Numbered from the stretch's first letter, positions 18,220 to 27,375 are shown. The stretch: DNA of 64,000 nt from Salirhabdus sp. Marseille-P4669 (GCF_900240405.1 NZ_OEQK01000002.1:592231-656230); one strand, 5' to 3'. Numbers and translations are program-made. The notes: generated from the sequence alone by a model not told the origin.

Positions 18220-19524
18220 TTGATCAACAATGAAATACTAGTTAGCCTAGACATAGGTACATCTAGAGTAAAAGTAATTATTGGTGAAGTAACAAAAGAT
18301 TCATTAAACATTATTGGTGTAGGAACTGCAAAATCTGACGGAATGAAAAAAGGCGCCATTGTTGACATAGACCAAACAGTACATGCTATACGTTCTGCTG
18401 TTGAACAAGCAGAAAGAATGGTCGATATGCAAATTGAAAGAGTTATCGTTAGCGTTAATGGCAACCATGTACAGCTACAATCCTGTCATGGTGTAGTTGC
18501 TGTTTCTAGTGAGAATCGTGAAATTAGTCAAGAAGATATCCAACGTGTGATTGAAGCATCACAAGTTATTTCCATTCCACCTGAACGGGAAATTATTGAT
18601 GTTTTCCCTAAACAATTTATTGTTGATGGACAAGACGAAATAACAGACCCTCGCGGAATGATTGGTGTTCGTCTTGAAATGGAAGGTACATTAATCACAT
18701 GCTCGAAAACAGTTTTACATAATACATTAAAATGTATTGAAGGTGCCGGATTAGAAATTCAAGATGTGGTTTTACATCCACTTGCATCAGGATTTGTAGC
18801 TTTATCAAATGACGAGAAGAATCTAGGTGTGGCTCTGATTGATATTGGTGGAGGATCCACTACTATATCTGTGTATGAATCTGGGTTTTTAAAGGATTCA
18901 ACAGTAATTCCATTAGGCGGAGACAATATAACAAAAGATTTATCGATTGGGTTAAAAACGACAACAGAAGAAGCAGAAGAAATTAAGCAAAATTTTGGAC
19001 ATGCATTTTACAATGATGCTTTAGAGGATGAGACGTTTGAAGTTTCCATCATCGGTTCCAATCAAAAGCAGACTTTTAACCAACTCGAAATTGCGGATAT
19101 CATTGAAGCAAGATTAGAGGAAATCTATCTTTTTGTTATGCAGGAAATACGTAAAATGGGTTACTACGACTTACCTGGAGGCTTTGTGTTAACAGGTGGA
19201 GTTATGAATCTTCCTGGAGTACTAGAATTGGCACAACACGCTTTCCAATCAAATGTGCGTATAGCCGTTCCTGATTACATCGGTGTAAGAGATCCCCAAT
19301 ATACTGCTGGTCTCGGAGCATTACAGTTTGCTTACCGAAATGCACGAGTACAAGGGAAAGAGTTACATCCATCCGTAACAATGGTTAAAGTGCAAACAGT
19401 TGATAAAAACCCTGTAAAACAAATAAAAAAGGCGAAACAAAATACATCAAATAATCGCCATGCGGAAACGGAAAAGAAAAAGGAATCTGGCTTTGCTAAA
19501 TTGTTCAGCTACTTTTTTGACTAA
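18220..19524 (+). CDS. ftsA: FtsA, actin-like membrane tether of the Z ring
   Basis: 434 residues. Actin-fold ATP motifs: VSLDIGTSRVKVIIGE near the N terminus, ALIDIGGGSTTISVYE (phosphate 2) and GFVLTGGVMNLPG (adenosine). The C-terminal GFAKLFSYFFD is the amphipathic helix that binds the membrane, after a charged linker. It polymerises and anchors FtsZ. The start is TTG 18220 after a strong TAGGAGGTG; an in-frame ATG at 18157 lies before that site. ftsZ follows after 63 bp. Confidence 0.95.
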   Translation: MINNEILVSLDIGTSRVKVIIGEVTKDSLNIIGVGTAKSDGMKKGAIVDIDQTVHAIRSAVEQAERMVDMQIERVIVSVNGNHVQLQSCHGVVAVSSENREISQEDIQRVIEASQVISIPPEREIIDVFPKQFIVDGQDEITDPRGMIGVRLEMEGTLITCSKTVLHNTLKCIEGAGLEIQDVVLHPLASGFVALSNDEKNLGVALIDIGGGSTTISVYESGFLKDSTVIPLGGDNITKDLSIGLKTTTEEAEEIKQNFGHAFYNDALEDETFEVSIIGSNQKQTFNQLEIADIIEARLEEIYLFVMQEIRKMGYYDLPGGFVLTGGVMNLPGVLELAQHAFQSNVRIAVPDYIGVRDPQYTAGLGALQFAYRNARVQGKELHPSVTMVKVQTVDKNPVKQIKKAKQNTSNNRHAETEKKKESGFAKLFSYFFD

Positions 19525-19587
19525 TTTGGCGTTTCCTTCAACAAAACAAAATGAATCTGGTAAACTTGCAAATTGGGAGGAACGAAA

Positions 19588-20709
19588 ATGTTGAACTTTG
19601 ATACAAATATGGATCAACTCGCATCAATTAAAGTCATTGGTTGCGGCGGTGGAGGTAGTAACGCTGTTAATCGAATGATTGAACATGGAGTGCAAGGTGT
19701 AGAATTTATTGCTGTAAATACAGATGCTCAGGCATTGAATCTATCAAAAGCAGATGTGAAATTACAATTAGGTGAAAAATTAACAAGAGGTTTAGGTGCA
19801 GGTGCGAATCCAGAGGTGGGACGCAAGGCTGCTGAAGAAAGTAAAGAGCAAATTGAAGAAGCATTACAAGGTGCAGATATGGTATTTGTTACCGCTGGCA
19901 TGGGTGGTGGAACAGGTACTGGTGCAGCTCCGGTTGTAGCACAAGTTGCGAAAGAACTAGGTGCACTAACAGTAGGTGTTGTAACTCGACCGTTCTCGTT
20001 TGAAGGTCGTCGCCGTTCTACCCAAGCTGTAAGTGGAATTGAATCATTAAAAGGTAATGTAGATACATTAATTGTTATACCAAATGACCGTCTATTAGAA
20101 ATGGTTGATAAAAACACACCGATGCTAGAAGCGTTCCGTGAAGCGGATAATGTTTTACGTCAAGGTGTTCAAGGTATATCTGATTTGATTGCAGTACCAG
20201 GATTAATTAACGTTGACTTTGCAGACGTAAAGACAATTATGTCAGATAGAGGTTCGGCGTTAATGGGTATTGGTATTGCTACTGGTGAAAATCGTGCAGC
20301 CGAGGCTGCGAAAAAGGCAATCTCTTCTCCATTGTTGGAAACTTCCGTTGATGGAGCGCATGGTATATTAATGAATATTACAGGTGGAGCAAGCTTGAGC
20401 TTGTTTGAAGTACAAGAAGCAGCTGATATTGTTACATCTGCTGCAGATCAAGAAGTGAACGTAATATTCGGATCTGTCATTAATGAAGATTTGAAGGATG
20501 AAATTATTGTAACGGTAATTGCTACAGGATTTGATGAATCACAAGTAGCAAATCCACAGCCGACCAAGCGCCCGGTAGCAGCTAGTGGAAATAAAACGAA
20601 TGCAAAAGATAAAGAAGAAAGACGTACGCCAGCACGAAATACACCGGTTGTTGAAGAAGATACATTAGATATCCCTACGTTCTTGCGTAATCGCAATCGT
20701 AGACCATGA
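19588..20709 (+). CDS. ftsZ: FtsZ, tubulin-like division GTPase
   Basis: 373 residues. N-terminal [15 protein letters not shown], the tubulin signature GGGTGTG at 106-112, and the T7 loop in [11 protein letters not shown] disordered linker leads to the C-terminal peptide [14 protein letters not shown] that binds FtsA, SepF and others. It forms the Z ring. ATG 19588 has TTGGGAGGAACG; the frame is open five codons upstream, but those codons contain the binding site. A terminator follows. Confidence 0.98.
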   Translation: MLNFDTNMDQLASIKVIGCGGGGSNAVNRMIEHGVQGVEFIAVNTDAQALNLSKADVKLQLGEKLTRGLGAGANPEVGRKAAEESKEQIEEALQGADMVFVTAGMGGGTGTGAAPVVAQVAKELGALTVGVVTRPFSFEGRRRSTQAVSGIESLKGNVDTLIVIPNDRLLEMVDKNTPMLEAFREADNVLRQGVQGISDLIAVPGLINVDFADVKTIMSDRGSALMGIGIATGENRAAEAAKKAISSPLLETSVDGAHGILMNITGGASLSLFEVQEAADIVTSAADQEVNVIFGSVINEDLKDEIIVTVIATGFDESQVANPQPTKRPVAASGNKTNAKDKEERRTPARNTPVVEEDTLDIPTFLRNRNRRP

Positions 20710-20718
20710 TATAAAGAT

Positions 20719-20755
20719 AAAAAGCTTCTACTTTTCATAAAGTAGAAGCTTTTTT
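20719..20755 (+). terminator. Intrinsic terminator after ftsZ
   Basis: AAAAAGCTTCTACTTT pairs with AAAGTAGAAGCTTTTT. It closes the division cluster. Confidence 0.92.
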
Positions 20756-20818
20756 GTTGTTTCGAAATGGCAACCAGAATATAAATAGATTTAATAGAGA
20801 GTTTGGGACAGCTCTTCA

Positions 20819-20842
20819 TGTCGAAATCAAAACATTTCGACA
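20819..20842 (+). promoter_or_regulatory. Candidate Spo0A boxes upstream of spoIIGA
   Basis: TGTCGAA at 20819-20825 and its inverted form TTCGACA at 20836-20842 are both perfect matches to the Spo0A box core TGNCGAA. They lie about 85-110 bp before the predicted spoIIG start point, where B. subtilis has its distal Spo0A site. A weaker TTTGTC-like box on the - strand is near 20857. Confidence 0.6.
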
Positions 20843-20888
20843 TGTAACAGGAAGGATGACAAAACAAGTTAATTTTCGCATTCAGATT

Positions 20889-20921
20889 TTGACAGACTTT
20901 TCAGAGGATGTTTTCTATACT
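20889..20921 (+). promoter_or_regulatory. Candidate spoIIG promoter with long spacer
   Basis: A consensus -35 TTGACA (20889-20894) and -10 TATACT (20916-20921) are 21 bp apart. The spacing is too wide for an ordinary sigma-A promoter, but it resembles the spoIIG promoter of B. subtilis (22 bp), which works only with phosphorylated Spo0A. Confidence 0.6.
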
Positions 20922-20965
20922 AACGACAGACTAGTAAAGTTGTCCAAAAGAAAGGCTGAAAGATT

Positions 20966-21889
20966 GTGACTATTTATTTAGATGCTGTATGGCTATTAAA
21001 TTTTCTATTTGACTGGATGATTTTACAACTAGTGCACTGGCTTACAAAATCCTCTACAAAACGTGGAATGTTAATGTTTGGTGGATTTGTTGCCTCCTTA
21101 CTTGTACCGTTGACACTATTTTATCCGAATAATATTTTTGCATCGTTTTTTGGGAAAATATTATTTTCGTTCCTCATCATTCTTTCAGCATTCGGTTTTC
21201 GAAACATACGACAATTTATGAAGCAGTTTTTAAGTTTCTACTTTGTTTCTTTTACATTAGGTGGTGGTTTATTCGGTATTTATTATTTGGTGGGTCAACA
21301 AATACAGTCTGAAAATGGGTTGTTTATAACGTACAATTATGGCTATGGAGATATGATCAGCTGGATATTTGTAGTGATTTGTTTTCCGATTGTATGGTTT
21401 TTTACGAGGAGAAGACTTGATCAAGTATCGTTTGATAAACTCCGCTACGATGAAATGTGTAAAGTAACGATTGAATTAAATGGGTATAAACAAGATATCG
21501 TGGGTTTTATAGATAGTGGCAATAGCTTGGTCGACCCATTCACAAAAAAGCCGGTAGTGGTTTGTGATGAAATTGCCTTAAAACCCTGTTTTACTTCGGA
21601 AGAATGGGATCAAATGAAAAAGTGTCAGGAAGACTGGTCCTTTGAAAAATTACCTGATAAATGGTTAACGAAAATGAGAATGATACCTTATCAAGGGGTT
21701 GGCGGAAAAAGTGCTTTTCTTATTGTTATAAAACCAGATAATGTGCTGGTTACGTATAATGAACAACAAATGAGCTTTAACAACGTTTTAATAGGCGTTC
21801 AATTTGGAGAGCTTTCGGCAGATGGTAGCTATCATTGCTTGCTACACCCTAAAATGATGCAGGCACCTAAACTTCAAACAATTTCATAG
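20966..21889 (+). CDS. spoIIGA: SpoIIGA, membrane aspartic protease that processes pro-sigma-E
   Basis: 307 residues. Five hydrophobic segments in the first ~150 residues, then a protease domain with GFIDSGNSLVDPF; the catalytic aspartate is Asp183, the same number as in B. subtilis. The motif PYQGVGGKSAFLIV follows. The protein sits in the mother-cell side of the sporulation septum and is activated by SpoIIR from the forespore. The start is GTG 20966, giving MTIYLDAVWLLNF; the binding site is weak (AAAGGCTGAAAG). Confidence 0.94.
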   Translation: MTIYLDAVWLLNFLFDWMILQLVHWLTKSSTKRGMLMFGGFVASLLVPLTLFYPNNIFASFFGKILFSFLIILSAFGFRNIRQFMKQFLSFYFVSFTLGGGLFGIYYLVGQQIQSENGLFITYNYGYGDMISWIFVVICFPIVWFFTRRRLDQVSFDKLRYDEMCKVTIELNGYKQDIVGFIDSGNSLVDPFTKKPVVVCDEIALKPCFTSEEWDQMKKCQEDWSFEKLPDKWLTKMRMIPYQGVGGKSAFLIVIKPDNVLVTYNEQQMSFNNVLIGVQFGELSADGSYHCLLHPKMMQAPKLQTIS

Positions 21890-21976
21890 TTTCATTACCA
21901 TGACCATGATTTTTTTAGCATTTTTAATATGGTAATAATTGCAGGAATTAGAAAAGCGAGGGGAGTATTGTTCAAT

Positions 21977-22696
21977 ATGAAAAGATGGAGAATAAAAATA
22001 CAACTTGCATGGTATAAAGTGTTATTCAAATTAGGAATCAAATCAGATGAAATTTATTACATAGGAGGAAATGAAGCATTGCCTCCTCCTCTTTCGAAAG
22101 AGGAAGAAGAGGAGCTTTTGAAAAAGCTGCCAAATGGGGATGCGGCGGCAAGATCTATTCTAATCGAACGAAACTTACGACTAGTAGTGTATATAGCCCG
22201 TAAATTCGAAAACACAGGGATTAATATAGAAGACTTAATAAGTATAGGGACAATTGGATTAATTAAGGCTGTGAATACGTTTAATCCAGAGAAAAAAATA
22301 AAACTCGCGACCTATGCATCTAGATGTATTGAAAACGAAATATTAATGTATTTAAGAAGAAATAATAAAGTTCGTTCAGAGGTTTCCTTTGATGAGCCTT
22401 TGAATGTAGATTGGGATGGTAATGAACTTTTACTATCTGATGTACTCGGTACCGATGAAGATATTATCACAAGAGGTCTAGAATCCAATGTTGATAAAAA
22501 ACTTCTTTTAAAAGCTTTGTCGAAATTAAATGATCGGGAAAAACAAATTATGGAACTACGTTTTGGGTTAATTGGTCGAGAAGAGAAAACACAAAAGGAT
22601 GTTGCGGATATGCTTGGAATTTCTCAATCGTATATTTCCAGACTAGAGAAAAAAATTATTAAGCGTTTACGTAAAGAGTTTAACAAGATGGTCTAA
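21977..22696 (+). CDS. sigE: Pro-sigma-E, early mother-cell sigma factor
   Basis: 239 residues, the same as B. subtilis. Residues 1-27 are the pro-sequence with an amphipathic helix ([18 protein letters not shown]), and cleavage is expected near Tyr27-Tyr28. Region 2 holds [18 protein letters not shown] and region 4 a helix-turn-helix ([20 protein letters not shown]). ATG 21977 aligns the pro-sequence exactly with the known protein; a TTG at 21968 sits closer to GAGGGGAG and remains possible. It follows its protease gene by 87 bp. Confidence 0.96.
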   Translation: MKRWRIKIQLAWYKVLFKLGIKSDEIYYIGGNEALPPPLSKEEEEELLKKLPNGDAAARSILIERNLRLVVYIARKFENTGINIEDLISIGTIGLIKAVNTFNPEKKIKLATYASRCIENEILMYLRRNNKVRSEVSFDEPLNVDWDGNELLLSDVLGTDEDIITRGLESNVDKKLLLKALSKLNDREKQIMELRFGLIGREEKTQKDVADMLGISQSYISRLEKKIIKRLRKEFNKMV

Positions 22697-22777
22697 TGAA
22701 ATGAGAGGATAACCAGATTCAGTGAGTTTTGTAAAAGGATTTAGAAAGTTACAAATATAGTAAGACTTAACATTACT

Positions 22778-22805
22778 GCATAAAAACCCTTTCCTATGGA
22801 GAAAC
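22778..22805 (+). promoter_or_regulatory. Candidate sigma-F promoter of sigG
   Basis: GCATA (22778-22782), a 15-bp spacer, then GGAGAAAC (22798-22805). This fits the forespore sigma-F consensus (GywTA, ~15-16 bp, GGnnAnAnT) except for the last base of the -10. sigG is first transcribed by sigma-F in B. subtilis, and this promoter lies 40 bp before the gene. Confidence 0.55.
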
Positions 22806-22844
22806 TTATTCTTGACACTAGCTCCACTTAGGAGGGGTTTTAGA

Positions 22845-23624
22845 TTGACACGACATAAAGTAGAAATTTGCGGTGTCGACACATCAAAGTTACCAGTACT
22901 GAAAAATGAAGAGATGCGGAAATTGTTTAAGAAAATGCAAGCAGGTGATCTATCGGCAAGGGAGGAGTTAGTTAACGGGAATTTACGTTTAGTATTAAGT
23001 GTTATTCAACGTTTTCATCATCGCGGCGAATATGTTGATGATTTATTCCAAGTTGGTTGTATCGGTCTTATGAAATCGATCGATAATTTTGATTTGAGTC
23101 AAAATGTAAAGTTCTCAACGTATGCAGTACCTATGATTATTGGTGAAATTCGCCGATACTTGAGAGATAACAATCCAATTCGAGTTTCCCGTTCTTTACG
23201 TGACATTGCCTATAGAGCTCTTCAAGTTCGTGAAAAATTAATGAGCAAAACCTCACGAGAACCGACACCAATGGAAATTGCAGAAGATATGGGAATACCA
23301 CATTCAGAAGTTGTTTTCGCATTGGACGCAATCCAAGATCCAGTATCATTATTCGAACCAATTTATAATGATGGTGGTGATCCAATCTTCGTAATGGATC
23401 AATTAAAAGATGAGCGAAATAAGGATTCGATATGGATAGATGAGATTGCTTTAAAAGAAGGAATGAGAAGACTAAACGATAGGGAAAAAATGATACTTAA
23501 CAAACGGTTTTTTCAAGGAAAAACACAAATGGAGGTCGCAGACGAAATCGGAATTTCCCAAGCACAAGTATCCCGCCTAGAAAAAGCCGCAATCGAACAA
23601 ATGAACAAAAACATACATCAATAA
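22845..23624 (+). CDS. sigG: Sigma-G, late forespore sigma factor
   Basis: 259 residues (260 in B. subtilis). The N-terminal KVEICGVDTSKLPVLKN is specific to SigG. Region 2 is NGNLRLVLSVIQRF with GEYVDDLFQVGCIGLMKSID, and region 4 ends in TQMEVADEIGISQAQVSRLE. It directs late forespore genes, including germination and SASP genes. The start is TTG 22845 after TAGGAGGGG; the longer frame overlaps that site. Followed by a repeat element and a terminator. Confidence 0.97.
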   Translation: MTRHKVEICGVDTSKLPVLKNEEMRKLFKKMQAGDLSAREELVNGNLRLVLSVIQRFHHRGEYVDDLFQVGCIGLMKSIDNFDLSQNVKFSTYAVPMIIGEIRRYLRDNNPIRVSRSLRDIAYRALQVREKLMSKTSREPTPMEIAEDMGIPHSEVVFALDAIQDPVSLFEPIYNDGGDPIFVMDQLKDERNKDSIWIDEIALKEGMRRLNDREKMILNKRFFQGKTQMEVADEIGISQAQVSRLEKAAIEQMNKNIHQ

Positions 23625-23630
23625 AGAAAA

Positions 23631-23743
23631 GCGAAGGCGCCTTGGTCAGGACCGACAGGCATAAGGCAAGTCCCGAAGTGGCGGTTTGAGCCACGGAGGG
23701 AAATGACTTATGACCCCGAGGTCCTAGGCGCCGTAGCTGGACA
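23631..23743 (+). repeat. Structured ~113-bp intergenic repeat element, full copy
   Basis: The element begins GCGAAGGCGCC and ends GGCGCCGTAGCTGGACA. It folds as one long nested hairpin: GGCGCC 23636/23727, AGGACC 23648 with GGTCCT 23720, CATAAG 23660 with CTTATG 23707, TCCC with GGGA, and GTGGC 23678 with GCCAC 23690 around the apical loop. No coding potential. I recognise the ends as similar to short repeats scattered in Bacillaceae genomes but do not know a name. A truncated copy follows, and a diverged relative lies at 62935. Confidence 0.75.
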
Positions 23744-23781
23744 AAGAAAAGCGAAGGCGCCTTGGTCAGGACCGATAGGCA
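23744..23781 (+). repeat. Truncated second copy of the intergenic repeat
   Basis: It repeats the first 37-38 bases of the element exactly 120 bp downstream of the first copy, with a single change (GACAGGCA to GATAGGCA). It then stops abruptly at the sigG terminator. It contains only the 5' arm and cannot fold like the full copy. Confidence 0.75.
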
Positions 23782-23789
23782 CTTTGAAA

Positions 23790-23832
23790 CGAAAAACCCT
23801 TGCTATTTTCATGGAAAAGCAGGGGTTTTTCG
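23790..23832 (+). terminator. Bidirectional intrinsic terminator after sigG
   Basis: CGAAAAACCCTTGCT pairs with AGCAGGGGTTTTTCG, giving T-rich and A-rich flanks on both strands. Confidence 0.88.
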
Positions 23833-23891
23833 TATGATTAGGGGAAGATGTGCATAATGCTTGCATATAGTGTATTAAGGTGGTGATGATA

Positions 23892-24152
23892 ATGACAATT
23901 ACAGAACTACAAATGAAAGATATAGTGGCAATTGAAGATGGCAGGAAGTTAGGTTTTATATCGGATTTAGAAATTGATGTTGATCGTGGATATATTGTCG
24001 CTTTAATAATCTCCTTAGGGGGGAAAATGCTTGGCTTTTTTGGCAAGGAGGAAGAAGTGGTCATTCCTTGGAACAATATCGTAACGATTGGTGCTGATGT
24101 CATCCTTGTTCGTACAGAACGTCCAAAATTATCTCATCAAGCTCATAATTAA
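23892..24152 (+). CDS. ylmC: YlmC/YmxH family PRC-barrel protein
   Basis: 86 residues, a single PRC-barrel domain: MTITELQMKDIVAIEDGRKL, LGFISDLEIDVDRG, IPWNNIVTIGADVILV. The function is unknown; members of the family are linked to sporulation and division loci. ATG 23892 with AAGGTGGTGAT is preferred over the earlier in-frame GTG and ATG codons, which lie in that site. It is next to ylmD as in B. subtilis, but the preceding ylmA is absent. Confidence 0.85.
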   Translation: MTITELQMKDIVAIEDGRKLGFISDLEIDVDRGYIVALIISLGGKMLGFFGKEEEVVIPWNNIVTIGADVILVRTERPKLSHQAHN

Positions 24153-24275
24153 TAAAAGATAAGAAATGATTAAGAAAATATGATAAAATAAGAGAAAATG
24201 ATAGAAAAACTCCAAAATTGGCGAAATGCTGGAGTCATCTTTGTTAGGATACTACGCCTACTGGGGGTTTTAAAC

Positions 24276-25085
24276 TTGTGTGAACCTTTCGTTTTATCGG
24301 ATAACGAGAAAGTATTGACAATTAAGCATTGGGACCAAAGTCATGTAATAGCCGGTTTTACAACCAGAAATGGTGGGGTTAGTCAAAAACTGTTTCGCTC
24401 GTTAAACATGGGCTATCATGTACGTGATAAAAAAGACGCAGTGGATACGAATTATTCAATTGTTGAAAACATCATTTCGATTCCGTTAAATAACTGGATT
24501 AGCTCAAAACAAGTACATAGCACTAGTATTTTAGAAGTAGATGAACACTATCTACTTCACAATCAACCTCCACCTAATTTTGATGTAGAATTTGATGGAT
24601 TCATAACAAATCAACAAAATTGTCTATTAACTGCGGTATTTGCTGATTGTGTCCCATTATATTTTTATAGTGAGAAAGATCAATGGATTGGCTTAGCTCA
24701 TGCTGGTTGGAAGGGTACTGTAAATGGTATTGGAAGAAAAATGGTTGAAGCATTAGTTAAGAAAGGCGTATCCAAGCGTAATATTCAAGTTGTTATTGGT
24801 CCGTCTATCAGTGCTACGCATTATGAAGTGGAACTAAACGTTGTAAAACATATTCCACTCTCATTTCATAGTTCAACCCTTACCAAAGTAGATGCTACCC
24901 ATTATTTACTGGATCTTAAGCAATTAAATAAAGAAATGTTACTCCATGCTGGAATTCACGAAGAACAAATCAACGTAACAGATTATTGTTCCTTCCAAGA
25001 TAAAGAACTATTTTTTTCACATCGCAGAGACAATGGTGAAACTGGGAGAATGATGGCATTTATCGGGTTGGAAAGGAGTAAATAA
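24276..25085 (+). CDS. ylmD: YlmD, multicopper-like purine nucleoside phosphorylase family (YfiH/PgeF type)
   Basis: 269 residues from TTG 24276. Family motifs: VIAGFTTRNGGVS, VHS (first His), VFADCVPLYFY (Cys) and GLAHAGWKGTVNGI (second His), which together form the metal site. Relatives were called laccase-like and later shown to be purine nucleoside phosphorylases or adenosine deaminases; I cannot pick one activity. CTGGGGG lies 8 bases before TTG 24276. An ATG at 24198 would add 26 non-conserved residues spanning a small hairpin. Confidence 0.88.
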   Translation: MCEPFVLSDNEKVLTIKHWDQSHVIAGFTTRNGGVSQKLFRSLNMGYHVRDKKDAVDTNYSIVENIISIPLNNWISSKQVHSTSILEVDEHYLLHNQPPPNFDVEFDGFITNQQNCLLTAVFADCVPLYFYSEKDQWIGLAHAGWKGTVNGIGRKMVEALVKKGVSKRNIQVVIGPSISATHYEVELNVVKHIPLSFHSSTLTKVDATHYLLDLKQLNKEMLLHAGIHEEQINVTDYCSFQDKELFFSHRRDNGETGRMMAFIGLERSK

Positions 25086-25088
25086 CAA

Positions 25089-25766
25089 ATGAATGTTGCA
25101 AACAACGTATCGATCATAAAACAAAAAATTGCAGAAGCTTGTGAAAAGTCGAATCGTAAAGCAGAGGATGTTCAGTTAATAGCTGTAACGAAATATGTCT
25201 CTATAGAACGAGCGAAGCAAGCACTTGATGCAGGGATTACCAATTTAGGTGAAAATCGTGTGGAGGGCTTATTATACAAAAAGCAAGTATTACAAAATAA
25301 GGCTACATGGCATTTTATTGGAACCCTTCAGTCTAGGAAGGTAAAAGAAATAATCGATGAAGTAGATTATGTACATTCCTTGGACAGGCTTTCCTTAGCA
25401 AAGGAAATTAACAAACGATCTAGCCGTCAAGTTCCTTGTTTTGTACAAGTGAATGTTAGCGGTGAAGAATCAAAACATGGATTAGCTCCTGATGAGGTAG
25501 AGCGCTTTATTCGGAATCTGGAACCGTATCCGAATGTGCAGGTTGTCGGATTAATGACAATGGCACCTCATATAGAGGATGAAAGCATTTTGCGTAATTG
25601 CTTTAAGAAATTAAGAGTACTTAAAGAACATGTAGAAGCTTTAGAGTTGCCCTATGCTCCTTGCCATTATTTATCAATGGGGATGAGTAACGATTTCCAA
25701 ATTGCGGTGGAAGAGGGTGCAACACATATTCGGTTAGGAACAAGTCTTGTAGGGAAAGAGGTATAA
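25089..25766 (+). CDS. ylmE: YlmE, YggS/PLPBP family pyridoxal-phosphate homeostasis protein
   Basis: 225 residues, alanine-racemase-like TIM barrel with the PLP-lysine in LIAVTKYVS (about residue 36), then LGENRVEGLLYK, WHFIGTLQSRKVK, and the phosphate-binding end LSMGMSNDFQIAVEEGA. It carries PLP and balances vitamin B6 and amino acid pools without known catalysis. It starts 3 bp after ylmD and is followed 12 bp later by sepF, an arrangement kept in many Gram-positives. Confidence 0.93.
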   Translation: MNVANNVSIIKQKIAEACEKSNRKAEDVQLIAVTKYVSIERAKQALDAGITNLGENRVEGLLYKKQVLQNKATWHFIGTLQSRKVKEIIDEVDYVHSLDRLSLAKEINKRSSRQVPCFVQVNVSGEESKHGLAPDEVERFIRNLEPYPNVQVVGLMTMAPHIEDESILRNCFKKLRVLKEHVEALELPYAPCHYLSMGMSNDFQIAVEEGATHIRLGTSLVGKEV

Positions 25767-25778
25767 GGAGAGAGGATT

Positions 25779-26183
25779 ATGAGTATAAAAAATAAGTTTA
25801 AATCGTTTTTTTCAGTTGAGGATGAATATGAATACATAGAAGAACCTGCACAAGAAGAAGTACAACAGGTAAAGAAGTCTAGTAATAACAATAATGTTGT
25901 TCGTCTTGAGTCCATTCAGTCATCATCAAAAGTTGTGTTGGTTGAGCCAAAGGACTTTGATGATTCTCAAGAGATAGCAGATCACTTAAAGAATAGACGA
26001 GCTGTAGTAATTAACCTACAAAGAGTAGACCATTATGAAGCGAAGCGGATTGTGGACTTTTTAAGTGGATGTGTGTATGCTATTGGTGGAACGATGCAAA
26101 AATTAGGGCAGCAAACCTTTTTGTGTGCGCCGGATAATATTGACATTTCCGGAACGATAACAGAAATGGAAGATTTATATTAA
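25779..26183 (+). CDS. sepF: SepF, Z-ring membrane anchor and bundler
   Basis: 134 residues, somewhat shorter than B. subtilis SepF (about 150). The N-terminal amphipathic helix (about 1-12, [16 protein letters not shown]) binds membrane, an acidic linker follows, and the globular SepF domain (about 50-134) contains [20 protein letters not shown] and [17 protein letters not shown]. It forms rings that align FtsZ filaments at the septum. The site AAGGAGAGAG precedes ATG 25779. Confidence 0.94.
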   Translation: MSIKNKFKSFFSVEDEYEYIEEPAQEEVQQVKKSSNNNNVVRLESIQSSSKVVLVEPKDFDDSQEIADHLKNRRAVVINLQRVDHYEAKRIVDFLSGCVYAIGGTMQKLGQQTFLCAPDNIDISGTITEMEDLY

Positions 26184-26230
26184 CCAATATATTGGAATGG
26201 ATAACTTTGTGAAAAGAAGGTGATCATCAA

Positions 26231-26503
26231 ATGGATTTACTTGATATTTATCAGATTATATATTACGCAATTCAAATCTACATATATCTCGTTATTATTT
26301 ATATATTAATGTCCTGGTTTCCTGGAGCAAGAGAATCATCCTTCGGTCAAATTATAGGAAGACTTGTGGAGCCGTATCTTGAGCCGTTCCGAAAGCTTAT
26401 ACCGCCAATTGGTATGATTGATATCTCACCAATTGTTGCTATTTTTGCATTGCAATTTGCTTTAATTGGTTTAGGTGAATTATTTCAAATGATTTTATTT
26501 TAA
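26231..26503 (+). CDS. ylmG: YlmG, YggT family membrane protein
   Basis: 90 residues, two membrane segments (about 8-28 and 62-86) joined by the conserved loop SWFPGARESSFGQIIGRLVEPYLEPFRKLIPP. Linked to division or membrane-complex assembly in other lineages; the biochemical role is unknown. AGAAGGTGAT precedes ATG 26231. Position between sepF and ylmH is conserved. Confidence 0.9.
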   Translation: MDLLDIYQIIYYAIQIYIYLVIIYILMSWFPGARESSFGQIIGRLVEPYLEPFRKLIPPIGMIDISPIVAIFALQFALIGLGELFQMILF

Positions 26504-26520
26504 AAGGTGATTTAATTTAA

Positions 26521-27294
26521 ATGGACATATACCAGCACTTTCGAATAGAAGAACGCCCATTTATTGACCAAGTTCTATCTTGGAAGGAATCGGTTGAAAC
26601 GTACTATGAATCCAAACTTACCGATTTTCTAGACCCAAGAGAGCAATGGATTTTTCAATCTATTATTGGAAATCAGTCCGACATAAACCTTCACTTTTTC
26701 GGAGGTTTAGAACAAACAGAGCGGAAAAGAGCAATATTGAGTCCTTATTATGAAAATATTACGGAAGAGCATTTTCAAATCGACTTACTTCAAGCTAATT
26801 ATGCACAAAGGTTTGTTCAATTGTCTCATCGGGATGTATTAGGGGCACTCATGTCTCAAGGAATCCAACGAAAGAAAATTGGGGATTTGTTCGTAGAGGA
26901 TGGGTCGATTCAAATCGTCGTTGATCAATCCATCTCTTCTTTTTTACAACTTCATTTGACGCAAATCAAAAGGGCAAATGTCCATTTTAAACATGTCGAT
27001 ATATCGAATTTACAAATCGCTAAGCAAAACTGGGAGGAGACGCTTAGCACGGTCTCCTCTTTACGTTTAGATGCTATCATTAAAGAGATTTATAATATCT
27101 CGCGACAAAAAGCCTCTGAATTCATAACAAGAGGTGCGATAAAAGTAAATTTTCGAATTGTCGAAAATCCTGCTTTTCAGATGGAAGAGGGGGATATGAT
27201 ATCCTTTCAGAAAAAAGGCAGGAGTAAAATTGTAAAAATTGAAGGAAAAACAAAAAAAGATAAATGGCGAATTACGACAGCTATGTTAAAATAA
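26521..27294 (+). CDS. ylmH: YlmH, S4-domain RNA-binding protein
   Basis: 257 residues. The N-terminal half is a YlmH-specific domain (FFGGLEQTERKRAILSPYY), and the C-terminal S4 RNA-binding domain begins at about 185 (LRLDAIIKEIYNISRQKASEFI). Homologues bind ribosomal 50S particles in ribosome quality control, which is of interest because rqcH is also in this window. The division-cluster location is conserved. The site AAAAGGTGAT precedes ATG 26521. Confidence 0.91.
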   Translation: MDIYQHFRIEERPFIDQVLSWKESVETYYESKLTDFLDPREQWIFQSIIGNQSDINLHFFGGLEQTERKRAILSPYYENITEEHFQIDLLQANYAQRFVQLSHRDVLGALMSQGIQRKKIGDLFVEDGSIQIVVDQSISSFLQLHLTQIKRANVHFKHVDISNLQIAKQNWEETLSTVSSLRLDAIIKEIYNISRQKASEFITRGAIKVNFRIVENPAFQMEEGDMISFQKKGRSKIVKIEGKTKKDKWRITTAMLK

Positions 27295-27375
27295 AACTAG
27301 CAGAATAGAAGGATTATTGGAGAATTACGTCGAATTACTAGATAATAAATATAACTGCTAAAAGGGGGATCCTTC

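Noticed and set aside
24198..24275. N-terminal extension of YlmD from ATG 24198
   Set aside because: The extra 26 residues do not look conserved, include a small hairpin in the DNA, and precede a better site for TTG 24276.
26184..26195. Palindrome CCAATATATTGG between sepF and ylmG
   Set aside because: A single short AT-rich palindrome without a second copy or a clear promoter next to it.
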